Positions 19,953 to 28,926 of a stretch of DNA of 64,000 bases are shown here, in pieces (position 1 is the first letter of the stretch; each line of letters opens with the position of its first letter). The DNA is from Pseudomonas putida (GTDB lineage: Bacteria; Pseudomonadota; Gammaproteobacteria; Pseudomonadales; Pseudomonadaceae). The notes beneath the pieces were generated by a model that did not search any database, had not been told where the DNA came from, and worked only from the letters and a program-made list of their open reading frames with translations. The stretch is from assembly GCF_005080685.1 (NCBI RefSeq), contig NZ_CP039371.1:1860001-1924000 (forward strand), read 5' to 3'. Position numbers and translations under genes: made by a program.

Positions 19953-21734
19953 ATGGTCGAACCCGTTTCCCCACGTCAACGCCGCGCCTTGCAGCTGGCC
20001 TGGCAGTTCATCCGCCCGTACCGCCGGCAGGCGCTGTTGGCCTTGCTCGCCCTGGTGGTCACCGCCGCCATCACCCTGTCGATGGGGCAAGGGATCCGCC
20101 TGCTGGTCGACCAGGGGTTCATGACCCGCTCGGCGCACCAGCTCAACCAGACCATCGCCTTGTTCCTGCTGTTGGTGGTGGCGCTGGCGATTGGCACCTT
20201 CAGCCGCTTCTACCTGGTGTCGTGGATCGGCGAGCGCTGCGTGGCCGACATCCGCAGGGCAGTGTTCGATCACCTGATCGGCCTGCACCCAGGCTTTTTC
20301 GAAGACAATCGCAGCTCCGAGATCCAGTCGCGGCTTACCGCCGACACGACCTTGCTGCAATCGGTGATCGGCTCGTCGCTGTCGATGTTCCTGCGCAACG
20401 CGCTGATGGTGGTCGGCGGCGTGGTGCTGTTGTTCGTCACCAACCCCAAACTCACCAGCATCGTGGTGGTGGCGCTGCCGTTGGTTCTCGCGCCGATACT
20501 GCTGTTCGGTCGACGGGTGCGCAGCCTGTCACGGCAGAGCCAGGACCGGGTGGCGGACGTGGGCAGCTACGTTGCCGAGACCCTGGGCCAGATCAAGACC
20601 GTGCAGGCCTACAACCACCAGGCGCATGACCGCGCGCTGTTCGCCGGCACCGTCGAGGCGGCGTTCGACGTGGCGCGCCGGCGCATCGCCCAGCGTGCCT
20701 GGCTGATCACCCTGGTGATCGTGCTGGTGCTCGGCGCGGTGGGGGTGATGCTCTGGGTCGGTGGCATGGATGTGATCGCCGGGCGCATCAGCGGCGGTGA
20801 GCTGGCCGCCTTCGTGTTCTACAGCCTGATCGTGGGCAGCGCCTTCGGTACCCTCAGCGAAGTGATTGGCGAGCTGCAGCGCGCTGCAGGGGCCGCCGAA
20901 CGCATCGCCGAGCTGCTGGCGGCCCGCAGCGCGATACTGCCGCCGCCTGCGGACACTGCCATGGCGCCCCAGCGCGCCAAGGGCCATATTGCCTTGCAGG
21001 ATGTGTGTTTCGCCTACCCGTCGCGGCCTACGGTCGCCGCCATCGACCACCTCGACCTGATCATCGAGCCTGGGCAGACACTGGCGCTGGTCGGCCCGTC
21101 TGGCGCCGGCAAGTCGACCCTGTTCGACCTGCTGCTGCGCTTCTACGACCCGCAGCAGGGTTGCATCCTGCTGGATGGCCAGCCTATCGCCGATCTACAG
21201 CCGGACGATCTGCGTGGCCAATTCGCCCTGGTGGCGCAGAACCCGGCGCTGTTTCGCGGCAGCGTCGAGGCCAACATTCGCTATGGCCGGCCAGAGGCCA
21301 GCCAGGCCGAGGTCGAGGCTGCAGCGCGCAGCGCCTACGCAGACGAATTCATCCAGCAGATGCCTCAGGGCTACCAGACCTTGCTGGGCGAGGGCGGCAT
21401 CGGTCTGTCGGGCGGCCAGCGCCAACGCCTGGCGATTGCCCGGGCGTTGCTGGTGGATGCGCCGATCCTGCTGCTCGACGAAGCCACCAGCGCCCTCGAT
21501 GCGCAAAGCGAGCACCTGATACAGCAGGCGCTGCCGGGCCTGATGGCCGGGCGCACCACGCTGGTGATCGCCCACCGCCTGGCTACCGTGCAGCACGCCG
21601 ATCGCATCGCGGTCATCGACAAGGGGCGGGTAATAGCCGTGGGCACTCACCAGCAGTTGCTCGAACGTAGCCCTTTGTATGCACGCCTGGCGTCCTTGCA
21701 GTTCGCCAGCGGAGCGCCTGTCGCGCGTCTGTAA
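19953..21734 (+). CDS. MsbA-like ABC half-transporter (permease fused to ATPase)
   Basis: 593 residues. An N-terminal exporter membrane domain with about six segments (25-320) precedes an ATPase domain with Walker A LVGPSGAGKSTLF, ABC signature LSGGQRQRLAIARALL, Walker B ILLLDEATSALD and the switch His in VIAHRL. This is a type IV exporter working as a homodimer. Lipid, LPS or drug substrates are possible; nothing nearby fixes one. GTG at 19935 is an alternative start. A strong terminator follows at 21795. Confidence 0.9.
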   Translation: MVEPVSPRQRRALQLAWQFIRPYRRQALLALLALVVTAAITLSMGQGIRLLVDQGFMTRSAHQLNQTIALFLLLVVALAIGTFSRFYLVSWIGERCVADIRRAVFDHLIGLHPGFFEDNRSSEIQSRLTADTTLLQSVIGSSLSMFLRNALMVVGGVVLLFVTNPKLTSIVVVALPLVLAPILLFGRRVRSLSRQSQDRVADVGSYVAETLGQIKTVQAYNHQAHDRALFAGTVEAAFDVARRRIAQRAWLITLVIVLVLGAVGVMLWVGGMDVIAGRISGGELAAFVFYSLIVGSAFGTLSEVIGELQRAAGAAERIAELLAARSAILPPPADTAMAPQRAKGHIALQDVCFAYPSRPTVAAIDHLDLIIEPGQTLALVGPSGAGKSTLFDLLLRFYDPQQGCILLDGQPIADLQPDDLRGQFALVAQNPALFRGSVEANIRYGRPEASQAEVEAAARSAYADEFIQQMPQGYQTLLGEGGIGLSGGQRQRLAIARALLVDAPILLLDEATSALDAQSEHLIQQALPGLMAGRTTLVIAHRLATVQHADRIAVIDKGRVIAVGTHQQLLERSPLYARLASLQFASGAPVARL

Positions 21735-21794
21735 CAATTTTGTAGCACTAGCCTGGGAGTATCTGACTTAGCTGTTGTGTACGTGCTCGACCTG

Positions 21795-21824
21795 GCTGCT
21801 ATCGAACGATGGCAGCTTTTTTTT
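21795..21824 (+). terminator. intrinsic terminator after the ABC exporter
   Basis: GCTGCTATCG pairs with CGATGGCAGC in a ten-base stem (one G-T pair), followed directly by eight T. It sits between the ABC gene and the chemoreceptor, so the two are separate transcripts. Confidence 0.88.
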
Positions 21825-21901
21825 GGCCTGCGAATGAGGACATGGATGCCTGTCGCGTTGCCTGGACGGCACCGTTTCCATACCCCTGCGCCCGAGATCC
21901 T

Positions 21902-23521
21902 ATGTTGCGTAAATCCCTCAGAGTCCAAATTCTCAGCCTGCTTGGCGGCAGCCTGGTGGCGATGCTGCTCATCGCCCTGATGTGCTTCCAGTTCCTGTCC
22001 TCCAGCGTGCGGGGCTATGCCGATCTGGTCGATGGTCCGCTGCGCGCCTCGCAATTGGTCGACGAAGCCAACCTGCAGTTCAAGATCCAGGTGCAGGAGT
22101 GGAAGAACGTGTTGCTGCGCGGACGCAACCCGGCGGATCTCGACAAGTACTGGCAGCAGTTCGAGGCCCGTGAACAGCAGGTGCAGCAGTTGCTCGAACA
22201 GCTGATCGCCAGCAATGGCAACGGCAAGCTCGAGGCGCAACTGCGAGAGCTGCAGGGCAGCCATCGCCAGCTTGGCCAGGCCTATGAACGAGGCCGCCAG
22301 GCGTTTCTCGCTGCCGGTGGTGATCCGGTGGCCGGCGACCTGGCAGTCAAGGGTGTGGACCGCGCCGCCAGCGACCAGATGAACGCGTTGGTCGAACAAC
22401 TGCGCGGCGATGCTCGCCAGCGCGCGGCCAGCATTAATGTCAGTGCCGAGCGCACAGTGTGGTTGGGACTGGCACTAATGCTGGCCTCGGCGGTGCTGGT
22501 TGGGTTGTTCAGCCTGTGGTTGGTCAACCGCAGCCTGATCGAGCCGATCCGCCAGTTGATCGACTACGTCGCGCAACTGAGTCAGGGCCGTTTCGCCGCC
22601 CATGTCGACAGTCGCCGCGAGGACGACCTGGGGCGCCTGGCGCGTGCGGCCAATACCTTGCGCGACTTCCTCGCCGATACGGTCGGCCGCCTCAAGGACA
22701 ATGCCCAGGAACTCGAAGGTGCCAGCGGCCAGTTGAGCAGCATCGCCAGTGATATGGCCCGGGGCACCCAGGACCAGTTCCAGCGCACCGACCAGGTCGC
22801 CACCGCCATGCACGAGATGTCGGCCACCGCCCAGGAAGTCGCCCGCCACGCGGCTGAAGCGGCGCGGGCCGCTGACGATGCCGACCACAGTGCCCAGGCC
22901 GGCGAGCAGGTAATGCAGCAGACCATCGATATCATCGGTGCGGTCAACCAGGAAATTGCCGGCACCGCAGCGGTGATCCGTGACCTGGAGGCTGACAGCA
23001 CACGTATCGGCAAAGTGCTCGAAGTGATCCGCGGTATTGCCGAGCAGACCAACCTGCTGGCGCTCAATGCGGCGATCGAAGCAGCACGAGCCGGGGAGGC
23101 CGGGCGCGGCTTCGCCGTGGTCGCCGACGAGGTGCGCAGCTTGGCCCAGCGTACAGCGGCGTCGATCGCCGAGATCCACCAGATCATCGACGCGGTGCAG
23201 TCGGGCGCGGTGGAGGCGGTCAAGGCCATCGAAAGCGGTCAGCAGCGCAGCGAGCAAGGTGCCGAGCAGGTGCAGCAAGCAGGCCAGATGCTGCAACGCA
23301 TCACCTTGGCGGTCGAGGCGATCCGCGACATGAACCGGCAGATCGCCACGGCCGCCGAAGAGCAGACCAGCGTGGCCGAGGACATCTCGCGCAACCTGAT
23401 CGAGATCACCCGCATCGCCACTGCCAACCAGGAAGCGGTGCAGCATACCGAACAGGCCGGGCAGCGGTTGCATGGGCTGTCGGGGCAGCTGGGCGAGGTG
23501 ACCTCGCGGCTGACGGCCTGA
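21902..23521 (+). CDS. methyl-accepting chemotaxis protein
   Basis: 539 residues. TM1 near 10-32 ([20 protein letters not shown]); an all-helical periplasmic ligand domain of about 155 residues rich in Q/E/L/R; TM2 near 190-212; HAMP; then the signalling domain with the tip [22 protein letters not shown]. The ligand is not predictable from the four-helix-type sensor. Start [12 protein letters not shown] at 21902; an in-frame 21809 start would add residues encoded by the upstream terminator. Unlike aer and cheV, I see no sigma-28 element before it. Confidence 0.92.
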   Translation: MLRKSLRVQILSLLGGSLVAMLLIALMCFQFLSSSVRGYADLVDGPLRASQLVDEANLQFKIQVQEWKNVLLRGRNPADLDKYWQQFEAREQQVQQLLEQLIASNGNGKLEAQLRELQGSHRQLGQAYERGRQAFLAAGGDPVAGDLAVKGVDRAASDQMNALVEQLRGDARQRAASINVSAERTVWLGLALMLASAVLVGLFSLWLVNRSLIEPIRQLIDYVAQLSQGRFAAHVDSRREDDLGRLARAANTLRDFLADTVGRLKDNAQELEGASGQLSSIASDMARGTQDQFQRTDQVATAMHEMSATAQEVARHAAEAARAADDADHSAQAGEQVMQQTIDIIGAVNQEIAGTAAVIRDLEADSTRIGKVLEVIRGIAEQTNLLALNAAIEAARAGEAGRGFAVVADEVRSLAQRTAASIAEIHQIIDAVQSGAVEAVKAIESGQQRSEQGAEQVQQAGQMLQRITLAVEAIRDMNRQIATAAEEQTSVAEDISRNLIEITRIATANQEAVQHTEQAGQRLHGLSGQLGEVTSRLTA

Positions 23522-23528
23522 GAGCGAG

Positions 23529-23572
23529 CCGGCCCCAATCTGTAGGCGCCGGCTTGCCGGCGATCGGGGCCA
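23529..23572. repeat. REP-like palindrome
   Basis: GCCGGCCCC and GGGGCC outer arms enclose CGCCGGCTTGCCGGCG. It follows the chemoreceptor stop and has the TGTAGGCGCCGGCTTGCCGG core common in P. putida-group intergenic repeats. Confidence 0.6.
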
Positions 23573-23592
23573 ACGTTCTTTCCGCAGGACAT

Positions 23593-23621
23593 AAAAAAAC
23601 CCGCACAAGGCGGGTTTTTTT
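23593..23621. terminator. bidirectional intrinsic terminator
   Basis: Seven A, stem CCCGC-ACAAG-GCGGG, seven T. It can end the chemoreceptor transcript on the plus strand and the tRNA-Pro transcript on the minus strand. Confidence 0.88.
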
Positions 23622-23629
23622 GAGGATTT

Positions 23630-23706
23630 TGGTCGGAGAGACAGGATTCGAACCTGCGGCCTTCTCGTCCCGAACGAGACGCGCTACCTGGCTGCGCTAC
23701 ACTCCG
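23630..23706 (-). tRNA. tRNA-Pro (anticodon CGG)
   Basis: 77-base cloverleaf on the minus strand with encoded CCA. Acceptor CGGAGTG/CTCTCCG plus A, D stem GCGC/GCGC, anticodon stem TCTCG/CGAGA with loop TTCGGGA (CGG), T loop TTCGAAT. Position 6-67 is a U-U mismatch; all other stems pair, allowing one G-U at the T stem base. The terminator lies just beyond its 3' end. Confidence 0.97.
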
Positions 23707-23787
23707 ATGAACAAAATCCTACTGCATCCCTTTTTCGCACGCAAGCCCTTGTTGTTAAAAGGGCGTTTGCTAAAAAGGGACGCTCTG

Positions 23788-24009
23788 TCACAGCTCTTTT
23801 ACGGTGCGGATCTGGTCTTTGTTCAAGCGCGTGCGCTTGCCGTCCAATTGCTCGAATTCATAGAAACCCGAGTCCTCGTCGAAGGAGGGCGTGTCCACTG
23901 CCTGGATCTCACGGCCGTCGTTCAAGGTGATGACGGTCGGCGAGGCGCAGCCGGCAAGGGCGCCGAGGCCCAAGGCGAGCAGGAAGGCGGGAAGGGTCCG
24001 TTGAATCAT
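23788..24009 (-). CDS. small lipoprotein, YgdI/YgdR (DUF903) family
   Basis: 73 residues with signal peptide and lipobox LGALAGC (Cys near residue 21), then the short YgdI/YgdR fold: ITLNDGREIQAVDTPSFDEDSGFYEFEQLDGKR. Outer-membrane lipoprotein by inference. Start at 24009 (MIQRTLPAFLLALG); an upstream in-frame start at 24072 would bury the signal peptide. Divergent from moaB. Confidence 0.88.
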   Translation of the reverse strand: MIQRTLPAFLLALGLGALAGCASPTVITLNDGREIQAVDTPSFDEDSGFYEFEQLDGKRTRLNKDQIRTVKEL

Positions 24010-24185
24010 TGTGTTTCTCCAATGCGATGATGCAGATGTCAGTAAGACGCAGCGCGTCGACGCAAGTTCCATGCACAGTTCAGCATAGCGTCAATCCGCC
24101 GGCATTGACCGAAAACAATGGCGCCGTTGGCTGCGGCCCGCTGTGATATAAAAGGCGCATCTTCTTCCCCTTGCGACGGAACACC

Positions 24186-24725
24186 ATGAAAGCCAAGGCA
24201 GATACCCCCTTCGTGGCGCTGAACATCGCCGTGCTCACGGTCAGCGACACCCGCACCTTCGAGAACGACACCTCCGGCCAGCTTTTCGTCGACCGCTTGA
24301 CCGAAGCCGGCCACCAGTTGGCGGCGCGGGTGCTGCTCAAGGACGACCTGTACAAGATTCGCGCCCAGGTCGCGACCTGGATCGCCGACGACAGCGTGCA
24401 GGTCGTGCTGATTACCGGCGGTACCGGTTTCACTGGCCGCGACAGCACCCCCGAGGCAGTGACCTGCCTGCTCGACAAGCAGGTCGAAGGTTTCGGCGAG
24501 CTGTTCCGACAGATCTCCGTGGCCGACATCGGCACCTCCACCGTGCAATCGCGTGCGCTGGCCGGCTTGGCCAACGGCACCCTGGTCTGCTGCCTGCCGG
24601 GCTCGACCAATGCCGTGCGCACCGGCTGGGACGGTATCCTCGCCGAGCAACTCGATGCCCGTCATCGTCCGTGCAACTTCGTCCCTCACCTGAAGCAGGC
24701 AGCGGCCTGTGAAAGCCGTGGTTGA
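24186..24725 (+). CDS. moaB: molybdenum cofactor biosynthesis protein B
   Basis: 179-residue MogA/MoaB-fold protein that adenylylates molybdopterin. Motifs are LTVSDTRTFENDTSG, the nucleotide loop LITGGTGFTGRDSTPEAV, and CCLPGSTNAVRTGWDGIL near the end. It overlaps moeA by 17 bases, so moaB-moeA form a coupled operon for molybdate insertion. Start ATG at 24186; an in-frame ATG five codons earlier is possible but weaker. Confidence 0.92.
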   Translation: MKAKADTPFVALNIAVLTVSDTRTFENDTSGQLFVDRLTEAGHQLAARVLLKDDLYKIRAQVATWIADDSVQVVLITGGTGFTGRDSTPEAVTCLLDKQVEGFGELFRQISVADIGTSTVQSRALAGLANGTLVCCLPGSTNAVRTGWDGILAEQLDARHRPCNFVPHLKQAAACESRG

Positions 24726-25935
24726 AGCCGTGCAGCCGCGCCCGCTGATGCCCGTGGAAGAAGCGCTCGAGCGCCTGCTGGCACTGGCCGAGGCGGCGCC
24801 GATCGTTGACACCGAGGTCGTCACCCTGGCCGAGGCCGAGGGCCGCGTGCTGGCCGAGGACCTGATCGCCGCGCTCGACCTGCCGCCATGGCCCAACAGC
24901 GCCATGGACGGCTACGCCCTGCGCCTGGCCGATCTTGCCGGCCAGCCGTTGCCGGTGAGCCAGCGCATCTTCGCCGGCCACGCGCCTCAGCCTTTGCAGC
25001 CTGGTACGTGCGCCCGGATCTTCACCGGCGCTCCGTTGCCGGAGGGCGCCGACTGCGTCGAGATGCAGGAGAACACCGAGAGTCTGGAAGACGGCCGTGT
25101 GCGTTTTCTCCAGCCGCTCAAGGCAGACCAGAACGTCCGCCCGCAAGGCCAGGAAACCCGCAAGGGCGAGCAGGTGATGGTGGCCGGCACGCGCCTTGGG
25201 CCGATCGAACTGGGCCTGGCCGCGACCCTTGGCCACGGCCAGCTTACCGTGGTGCGGCGGGTGCGCGTGGCGGTGCTTTCCACCGGTGACGAACTGGTCG
25301 AACCCGGCTTGCCGCTGGGCCCCGGGCAGATCTACAACAGCAATCGGCGCCTGCTGGTGAGCTGGTTGCAACGGCTCGGTTGCGACGTGGTGGATGCGGG
25401 TATTCTGCCGGATGACCTTGCGCTTACCCGGCAGTGTCTTGGCGGATTGGGCGATGTCGACCTGATCCTGTCCACCGGCGGTGTCTCGGTGGGGGAGGCC
25501 GATTATCTCGGCGCGGCCCTGCGCGAAGCGGGTGAGCTTGCGCTGTGGAAACTGGCGATCAAGCCCGGCAAACCACTGACCTTCGGACATTACCAAGGGG
25601 TGCCGGTGATCGGCCTGCCGGGCAACCCGGCCTCGACCCTGGTCACCTTCGGCCTGCTCACGCGTCCCTATCTGCTGCGCCGCCAGGGCGTGGCCGAGGT
25701 CACGCCGCTGCGCTTCGACATGCCTGCGGGCTTCGACTGGCCCAAAGCCGGGACCCGGCGCGAATACCTGCGTGCGCGGATCGACAACGGCCAGGTACGC
25801 ATCTACAAGAACCAGAGTTCCGGCGTGCTGCGCAGCGCGGCCTGGGCCGAAGGGTTGGTGGAGGTGCGCGAAGGCAGTACGCCAAAGCCTGGTGACAGCG
25901 TGCCGTTCATTCCCTTCAGCGAGCTACTTGGCTGA
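24709..25935 (+). CDS. moeA: molybdopterin molybdenumtransferase
   Basis: 408 residues; inserts molybdate into adenylylated molybdopterin. The N-terminal domain has PPWPNSAMDGYALR and RIFTGAPLPEGADCVEMQE. The MoaB-like domain has VLSTGDELVEPG, NSNRRLL, LILSTGGVSVGEADY and KPGKPLTFG with GLPGNPASTLVTF. GTG start inside the end of moaB. Its stop overlaps the convergent glycosyltransferase by 12 bases. Confidence 0.94.
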   Translation: MKAVVEAVQPRPLMPVEEALERLLALAEAAPIVDTEVVTLAEAEGRVLAEDLIAALDLPPWPNSAMDGYALRLADLAGQPLPVSQRIFAGHAPQPLQPGTCARIFTGAPLPEGADCVEMQENTESLEDGRVRFLQPLKADQNVRPQGQETRKGEQVMVAGTRLGPIELGLAATLGHGQLTVVRRVRVAVLSTGDELVEPGLPLGPGQIYNSNRRLLVSWLQRLGCDVVDAGILPDDLALTRQCLGGLGDVDLILSTGGVSVGEADYLGAALREAGELALWKLAIKPGKPLTFGHYQGVPVIGLPGNPASTLVTFGLLTRPYLLRRQGVAEVTPLRFDMPAGFDWPKAGTRREYLRARIDNGQVRIYKNQSSGVLRSAAWAEGLVEVREGSTPKPGDSVPFIPFSELLG

Positions 25936-27171
25936 TCGACCCAGCCAGGCGCCCCCTTGTTGGGGGGCGCCTGCCGGCGTCGCCTGGGTCAGGCGCATGT
26001 GCACGGTTTCCAGCTGTTGGGCGACCACGCTCCAGTCGTGGCGCTGACGGGCGAACACCCGGCCCGCCTCGCTCAGCTGGCTCATGCGCCAGGGCTGGTT
26101 GAGCAATTGGGTGATCAACAGCGCCAGTTGCCCCCCGTCGTCGCTGCCCAGGTAGTGCTCGCCGTTGTTCAACGCTAGGCCCGACACACCCTTGCCACTG
26201 CTGATCACCGGTAGTCCGGCGGCCATGGCTTCGAGGATCTTGACTTTGGAGCCGCCGGCATAACGCAACGGGGCGAAGAAGATCGCCGCGCGCCGTTGCA
26301 GTTCGCGCAGATCGGGGCGGTAGCCGATCCATTCGATGCGCGGATCGTTCCAGTGACGTTTCCAGCTCAGGGGCAGGGCATGCCCGGCGATGGCCAGGCG
26401 CACCGCCGGATTGCTCATCCATACCTGCGGCAGGATGTCCTCCAGGGCCCATTCGATGGCCTCGAGGTTGGCTGCGCATTCGAAATCGCCGACGAACAAC
26501 AGGCGCTGGCTGTGCAGCGACGGGCGCACCTGCTGGTAGTAATCGCAATCCACGCCGTTGACCACCACATTGACCGGGCGCTGGACGATCTGGCTGATCA
26601 GTTCGGCATCGTGCGCGCTGACCGCCACCACCTCGGTGGGTTGACGCAGCACCCGTTGCTCCCAGCGCCGGTAGCGCCAGCGATCGAAGGCATTGAGCGG
26701 GCGCAGCCACAGCGGCAGGCGGTCGTGGCTGGCACCGCCCATCACCGATTCGAGGGTGTGTTCGCTGAGCAGATACGGCAGGCCTCGGGCCTGCAGGGCC
26801 TTTTCGAATGGCTGGAAGCTGTAGCTGTGCTCGACCTGGATGATGTCCCAGGGCTCGTCCAGCAACTGCTCGAACTGGTGCCGCAGGCACGGCGCAAGGC
26901 CATTGATGATGACCCGCATGGGATAGTCGATGATCGGTGAGGCCAACAGGTTGAGCGGGCTCTGCACGGCTCGCCGGGGCAGCACTACCAAGCGTTCCAG
27001 CAAAGGTTCCAGGGCTTCGCGGGCAGCGTCGCCGAGCGGTACCTTGGACTGCACCAGCAAGGTGATGCGATGGCCATGCCGGGCGAGTTCGCGCAGCAAG
27101 TGGTATTGCCGGGTCTTGCTGCCGCTGGTGGTCGGCCAGGGCAGATAGGGCAGGGTCCAGAGTATGCGCAT
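25924..27171 (-). CDS. glycosyltransferase, GT-B fold (GT4-like)
   Basis: 415 residues starting MRILWTLPYLPWPTTSGSKTRQYHLL, a typical GT4 N-terminal Rossmann with the GGxKT-like donor-binding loop. The C-terminal half has LLFVGDFECAANLEAIEWAL, and the donor site FFAPLRYAGGSKVKILEAMAAGLPVI holds the conserved Glu. It is predicted to add a sugar to an envelope or exopolysaccharide acceptor; the acceptor is unknown and no polysaccharide cluster surrounds it. The last codons contain a strong hairpin that may serve moeA. Confidence 0.87.
   Translation of the reverse strand: MRILWTLPYLPWPTTSGSKTRQYHLLRELARHGHRITLLVQSKVPLGDAAREALEPLLERLVVLPRRAVQSPLNLLASPIIDYPMRVIINGLAPCLRHQFEQLLDEPWDIIQVEHSYSFQPFEKALQARGLPYLLSEHTLESVMGGASHDRLPLWLRPLNAFDRWRYRRWEQRVLRQPTEVVAVSAHDAELISQIVQRPVNVVVNGVDCDYYQQVRPSLHSQRLLFVGDFECAANLEAIEWALEDILPQVWMSNPAVRLAIAGHALPLSWKRHWNDPRIEWIGYRPDLRELQRRAAIFFAPLRYAGGSKVKILEAMAAGLPVISSGKGVSGLALNNGEHYLGSDDGGQLALLITQLLNQPWRMSQLSEAGRVFARQRHDWSVVAQQLETVHMRLTQATPAGAPQQGGAWLGRSAK
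25946..25973. terminator. hairpin inside the glycosyltransferase 3' end
   Basis: CAGGCGCCCCC and GGGGGCGCCTG are exact 11-base complements with a six-base loop, starting ten bases after the moeA stop. There is no T-run on either strand, so it is a pause or attenuating structure rather than a classical terminator. Confidence 0.5.
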
Positions 27172-27395
27172 GACCCGGAATCCTCGCTGGCGGCCACGGA
27201 AAAAACGCGCCCGTCGGTGAGTCAGCCATGTTCGCTGCTGCCGGGCGCGTCCTTAGCTAACAGTAAAGCCCACGATACGCGGTTCGCCCAGCGCGCGACG
27301 ATCATCCTGTCGCTACTGCCATGCAGCATTGTGCCTCTGCCCGTGGTCGGAATACGGACTGAACCTCTCAACGAACCTATTCACGGAGTAGTGCG

Positions 27396-28283
27396 ATGCA
27401 AGGACCCAAGACGATGTTGATCCTGCATGGCAAGCAGGCGGCCAATGACCAGGTGCGCGAGGCGGTTGGCGCCCTGCGCGAGCGGGGCGGGACAATCGAT
27501 GTACGGGTGACCTGGGAAGCGGGGGATGCCCAGCGGCTGGTCGGCGAGGCGCTGGCGGCCGGTTACCAGCGGATCGTGGCGGGCGGTGGCGATGGCACAC
27601 TGCGCGATGTGGCCGAAGCCATGGGGCTTGCAAATACCCAGGCCAGCCTGGCTCTGCTGCCGCTGGGTACCGCCAATGATTTTGCCCGGGCCGCAGGCGT
27701 GCCGCTGGAGCCCGCCGCCGCGCTGGCGTTGCTGGAGCAGCCGGCGCGAGCGGTGGACCTTGGGCAGGTCGGCGAACAGTTGTTCCTCAACATGGCCACC
27801 GGCGGCTTTGGCAGCCAGGTGACCGCCAACACCTCCGAGGATCTGAAAAAAGTCCTGGGTGGCGCGGCTTATCTGTTCACCGGCCTGAGTCGCTTCAGTG
27901 AACTGCAACCGGCGGAGGTGGAACTGCAGGGCGAGGGTTTCCACTGGCAAGGCCAATTGCTCGCCCTGGGCATCGGCAATGGCCGACAGGCGGGTGGTGG
28001 GCAGGTGTTGTGCCCGGATGCGGTGGTCGACGACGGGCTGCTGGATATCGCCATTCTGCCCGCGCCCCAGGATGTGGTGGGCACTTTGCGCGACCTGTTG
28101 GCGGGTGATGGATTGTTCGTCCGCGCGCGCTTGCCGTGGGTCGAGATCAAGAGTTCCCAGGGCCTGGACATCAACCTCGACGGTGAACCGCTGCAGGCCA
28201 GCAGCATGCGCTTCGCGGCGCTACCTGGGGCACTGCGCTTGCACCTGCCTGCCGATTCGGCGCTGCTCAGTCGTCCAGGCTGA
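27396..28283 (+). CDS. yegS: YegS/DgkA-type lipid kinase
   Basis: 295-residue cytosolic kinase of the DAGK catalytic family, phosphorylating lipid substrates such as phosphatidylglycerol in E. coli YegS. The nucleotide motif is AGGGDGTLRDVAEAM, with LPLGTANDFARAAGV and the later NMATGGFGSQV segment; the C-terminal half has IDINLDGEP-type residues. ATG at 27396, no strong ribosome site. Its 3' end overlaps the convergent response regulator by 17 bases. Confidence 0.9.
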   Translation: MQGPKTMLILHGKQAANDQVREAVGALRERGGTIDVRVTWEAGDAQRLVGEALAAGYQRIVAGGGDGTLRDVAEAMGLANTQASLALLPLGTANDFARAAGVPLEPAAALALLEQPARAVDLGQVGEQLFLNMATGGFGSQVTANTSEDLKKVLGGAAYLFTGLSRFSELQPAEVELQGEGFHWQGQLLALGIGNGRQAGGGQVLCPDAVVDDGLLDIAILPAPQDVVGTLRDLLAGDGLFVRARLPWVEIKSSQGLDINLDGEPLQASSMRFAALPGALRLHLPADSALLSRPG

Positions 28284-28926
28284 TGATCTTCTCGCGCACC
28301 GCGAACAGCACCAGGCCCGCCACATCGTAGATCTGCAGGCGTTTCATGATCTGCGAGCGGTGGGTCTCCACGGTCTTGACCGACAGGCCCAGGCCATTGG
28401 CGACCTCGCGGGTGGATTTGCCACGCACGATCAGTCGCAGGATTTCCAGCTGGCGGGCCGTGAGGTTGTGGCGGTCGGCGTTGGGCTGCTTGCCGGCCTG
28501 GGCGCGCATCAGCGCCTGGTTGATCACGGTGTGGGCGATCGCCGGGCTCAGGTAGCGCTCGCCGGCACGCAGGGCGGCCAGGGCCTGTTCCAGCTCGGTG
28601 GCCGTGGTGTCCTTGAGCAGGTAGCCATGGGCGCCGCTTTCCAGGGCGCGCATGATCAGGTCCGGGTCGGTGTGCATGGACAGGATCAGCACCTTGCAGG
28701 CATTGCCCTCGGCACGCAGTTGGGTCAGGGCGTCCAGGCCGCTGGTCGAGCGCATCGAGATATCCAGCAGAACGATATCCGGCGCCAGGCGGTGCACCTG
28801 CTCCAGCAACTGGTCGCCATCGTCGGCTTCCCCGACAACGGCATAGCCTGGGATGTCGGATACCAGGGCGCGTACCCCGGCACGTATCAGCGAGTGGTCA
28901 TCCACCAGCAGCAATCTACAGGTCAT
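28267..28926 (-). CDS. NarL/FixJ-family response regulator
   Basis: 219 residues. Receiver with DDHSLIRAGV acidic pair, phospho-acceptor Asp in DIVLLDISMRSTSG and Lys in YLLKDTT. C-terminal LuxR HTH LTARQLEILRLIVRGKSTREVANGLGLSVKTVETHRS. The kinase gene overlaps its start by 11 bases, so the pair is translationally coupled. Target genes are unknown. Confidence 0.93.
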   Translation of the reverse strand: MTCRLLLVDDHSLIRAGVRALVSDIPGYAVVGEADDGDQLLEQVHRLAPDIVLLDISMRSTSGLDALTQLRAEGNACKVLILSMHTDPDLIMRALESGAHGYLLKDTTATELEQALAALRAGERYLSPAIAHTVINQALMRAQAGKQPNADRHNLTARQLEILRLIVRGKSTREVANGLGLSVKTVETHRSQIMKRLQIYDVAGLVLFAVREKIISLDD

